A stretch of 46,376 bases of DNA from Bordetella parapertussis (lineage in GTDB: Bacteria > Pseudomonadota > Gammaproteobacteria > Burkholderiales > Burkholderiaceae_C), in contig CAMATW010000022.1 in NCBI GenBank assembly GCA_945861305.1, forward strand, positions 1 through 46,376, read 5' to 3'. Positions 45,344 through 46,376 of this stretch are shown here, one piece after another. The position numbers and the translations under genes were made by a program. Under the pieces are notes generated by a model that was given only the letters and a program-made list of their open reading frames with translations, had not been told where the DNA came from and ran no database searches. Numbering within the stretch: the first letter of the stretch is position 1; each line of letters starts with the position of its first letter.

Positions 45344-45611
45344 CGTTCAGTCTCTTCATCAATGCATCGGTACTGGTATCAGAGGCAGGGGTGGCTGTGG
45401 TCCACGCAAGTGCAGATTGCAGGTCAGCTGCGGCCTGAGGCTCATGTAGCCAACGTTCGTTATCAGGCATGACGGTGGCAGTACGAATCATCCAAACGCC
45501 CGGCTCATGCTCTTCGACCAAAACCTGTCGCCCAGCGAATTGCTTGCCCAATGAAATTTGACCATTGGCGCCCACTACTTTTACAGAGGAATGAGATATT
45601 AGAGGTGTCAT
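45330..45611 (-). CDS. Putative antitoxin with AbrB/MazE-like N-terminus
   Basis: A 93-residue protein. SSVKVVGANGQISLGKQFAGRQVLVEEHEPGVWMIR matches the swapped-hairpin AbrB/MazE DNA-binding fold. The C-terminal 45 residues are acidic and Ala-rich, suited to wrapping a toxin. AGGAAGG precedes the ATG, and a good promoter lies at 45643-45671. Here the antitoxin is translated first, the reverse of the higBA order next door. Confidence 0.75.
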   Translation of the reverse strand: MTPLISHSSVKVVGANGQISLGKQFAGRQVLVEEHEPGVWMIRTATVMPDNERWLHEPQAAADLQSALAWTTATPASDTSTDALMKRLNDGIK

Positions 45612-45642
45612 TTTCGTGCCTTCCTAAAATCGTGCTGAACGA

Positions 45643-45671
45643 ATTCTGATGTGACTACTCAGTTTTGTCAA
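45643..45671 (-). promoter_or_regulatory. Promoter of the second toxin-antitoxin module
   Basis: On minus: TTGACA (45666-45671), a 17-base spacer, then CAGAAT (45643-45648), 31 bases upstream of the antitoxin ATG. A perfect palindrome AGCTCA-C-TGAGCT at 45680-45692 sits just upstream of the -35 and is a candidate operator. Confidence 0.7.
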
Positions 45672-45718
45672 CACTTTTCAGCTCACTGAGCTAACTGCAC
45701 CTGCATAGCAGGGCTAGT

Positions 45719-45752
45719 CGACACCATCGGCACAAACATCCCGCCCAAAGCT
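45719..45752 (+). repeat. Repeat R2, copy b (upstream flank of second TA module)
   Basis: Identical to the 34-base R2 at 44871-44904, 848 bases away, and placed 107 bases upstream of the antitoxin start. It closes the second R1-module-R2 unit. Confidence 0.95.
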
Positions 45753-46112
45753 ACCGTGGCTGAATAGGCAACCGCCATGGCTGAAGTGGGCATAACGCTG
45801 TGTTGTTTTGATTTGCGTGTGCCCTGGGGGGCTAAACAGAACGTACTTTTCAATCGAACGATGGTACCTGTCGGTGACTTGACCACAAGATCAAAGAGGT
45901 ACGAGATACCAATCGATTTGAGTTTTGTTGGTATTTTTGTTGGCACTTTTCAGACTGAATTGCGCATTACCTAGCACTGGTAAAGCCTGAAGGCCCGAAT
46001 AGTGTTCTGTCGGTAGCCAAGATACGCTTGAAATACCCTTGCAGAATAAAAGCAGTCAGCCTATTTAAAACGATTAATTTTTTCATCTTTTGTGCCATCT
46101 ATTTTTAAAAAA
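45753..46112. other. Intergenic stretch before the Pho box
   Basis: About 360 bases without a supported gene. A minus frame at 45683-45946 runs through R2 and has no recognisable domain; it looks like a chance frame. The last 100 bases are AT-rich and lead into the promoter region of the phoX-like gene. No third copy of R1 was found here. Confidence 0.45.
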
Positions 46113-46130
46113 TTGACATGTATTTGTCAT
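46113..46130 (+). promoter_or_regulatory. Predicted Pho box (PhoB site)
   Basis: TTGACAT-GTAT-TTGTCAT, two seven-base repeats spaced by four bases, close to the CTGTCAT-N4-CTGTCAT consensus. CATATT at 46143-46148, 12 bases downstream, could serve as the -10. The ATG of a PhoX-family gene lies 69 bases downstream. This predicts induction in phosphate limitation. Confidence 0.7.
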
Positions 46131-46199
46131 TCATGAAATCGACATATTGCTTGGTTTAAATATGTTTTTTTCTTCAACCAAACCAAAAGGAATGTGTAA

Positions 46200-46376
46200 A
46201 TGTCCGGCTTAATTACTGATGATGATGACAGTGTAATAAACAACTCAGCGAACAATCATTTGCATGATCTGATCGAGCGCGAAATCGTTCGTGACCCCAG
46301 CCGCCGCAATATGCTGAAATCAGGCGCGGCTTTGGGCTTGCTTGGTATTTTCGGCAGCGCCATGACGGCCTGCGGT
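46200..46376 (+). CDS. PhoX-family (DUF839) alkaline phosphatase-like protein, 5' part
   Basis: The first 59 codons of a gene cut by the window edge. The N-terminus carries HDLIEREIVRDPSRRNMLKS, then a hydrophobic stretch GAALGLLGIFGSAMTACG, a Tat signal with the RRNML motif placed about 36 residues in, as in many PhoX proteins. AAAGGAA is present upstream of the ATG. The Pho box upstream supports a phosphate-scavenging phosphatase. It is the second PhoX-type gene in the window, and its N-terminus is longer than that of the gene at 41599. Confidence 0.85.
   Translation, partial: MSGLITDDDDSVINNSANNHLHDLIEREIVRDPSRRNMLKSGAALGLLGIFGSAMTACG

Noticed and set aside
44067..45752. Integron attC sites
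   Set aside because: No GTTRRRY/RYYYAAC core pair was found at the repeats and no integron integrase is in the window; only the cassette-like layout is retained as a finding.
44067..45752. CRISPR array
   Set aside because: Only two copies of each repeat, spaced 850-900 bases apart with genes between; no cas genes.
45683..45946. Minus frame of 87 residues containing R2
   Set aside because: No domain, no good ribosome binding site, and the frame includes the R2 repeat and the promoter of the antitoxin gene. The other R2 copy is read in a different frame.

Overview
The window looks like chromosomal DNA from a betaproteobacterium of the order Burkholderiales, most likely Comamonadaceae. This is judged from gene content and order: hrcA-nadK-recN-rapZ; ispE-tRNA-Gln-prs-rplY-pth; a complete aa3 oxidase cluster with a cytochrome c-fused CtaC, DUF2970 and DUF2909; and rpoH under a CIRCE element. 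The genus is not resolvable from the sequence alone. Most of the window is compact housekeeping DNA with many 4-base ATGA or stop-stop overlaps between neighbours.

Layout. 1-119 is the end of an IS21-type insertion sequence, followed by a tRNA with a CAU anticodon (probably tRNA-Ile2). 406-3241 (minus) is an uncharacterised three-gene operon: two TerB-like proteins, one carrying a membrane segment and a C-terminal extracytoplasmic part, then a predicted lipoprotein. 3393-12904 holds hrcA, nadK, recN, rapZ, mutY, mutM, a TPR protein, lolB and ispE. 12938-17370 holds tRNA-Gln, prs, rplY, a palindromic intergenic repeat, pth, a small basic secreted protein, a ferredoxin, coaD and rsmD. 17367-24508 holds a pitrilysin pair (one active, one lacking the zinc site), ftsY, a kinase plus enolase-paralogue pair, and rpoH.

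24501-33538 (minus, except one small gene) is a cytochrome aa3 oxidase locus: ctaC, ctaD, a 36-residue membrane protein, ctaG, DUF2970, ctaE, [DUF2909 on plus], surf1, a Sco-like thioredoxin-fold protein, ctaA, ctaB and sco. Together they encode the three core subunits, heme A synthesis and copper insertion. 33631-39459 is mixed housekeeping: a BioC-like protein, comF, trmL, a MaoC-like hydratase, fpr, a 3-oxoadipyl-CoA thiolase, DUF1841 and a diheme cytochrome c4. 39549-43653 is a MoxR ATPase, VWA protein and PhoX-family Tat protein operon.

43678-46376 is the accessory part. A tRNA-Arg(CCU) is followed by two consecutive type II toxin-antitoxin modules, both on minus. Each module is bracketed by the same pair of repeats, R1 downstream and R2 upstream, giving a cassette-like array. 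The window ends in a second PhoX-family gene preceded by a predicted Pho box. The main candidates for something new are this repeat-bounded array, the TerB/lipoprotein operon, and the kinase/enolase-paralogue pair. The HrcA-CIRCE-rpoH link, with repressor and target both visible, is a strong regulatory inference.
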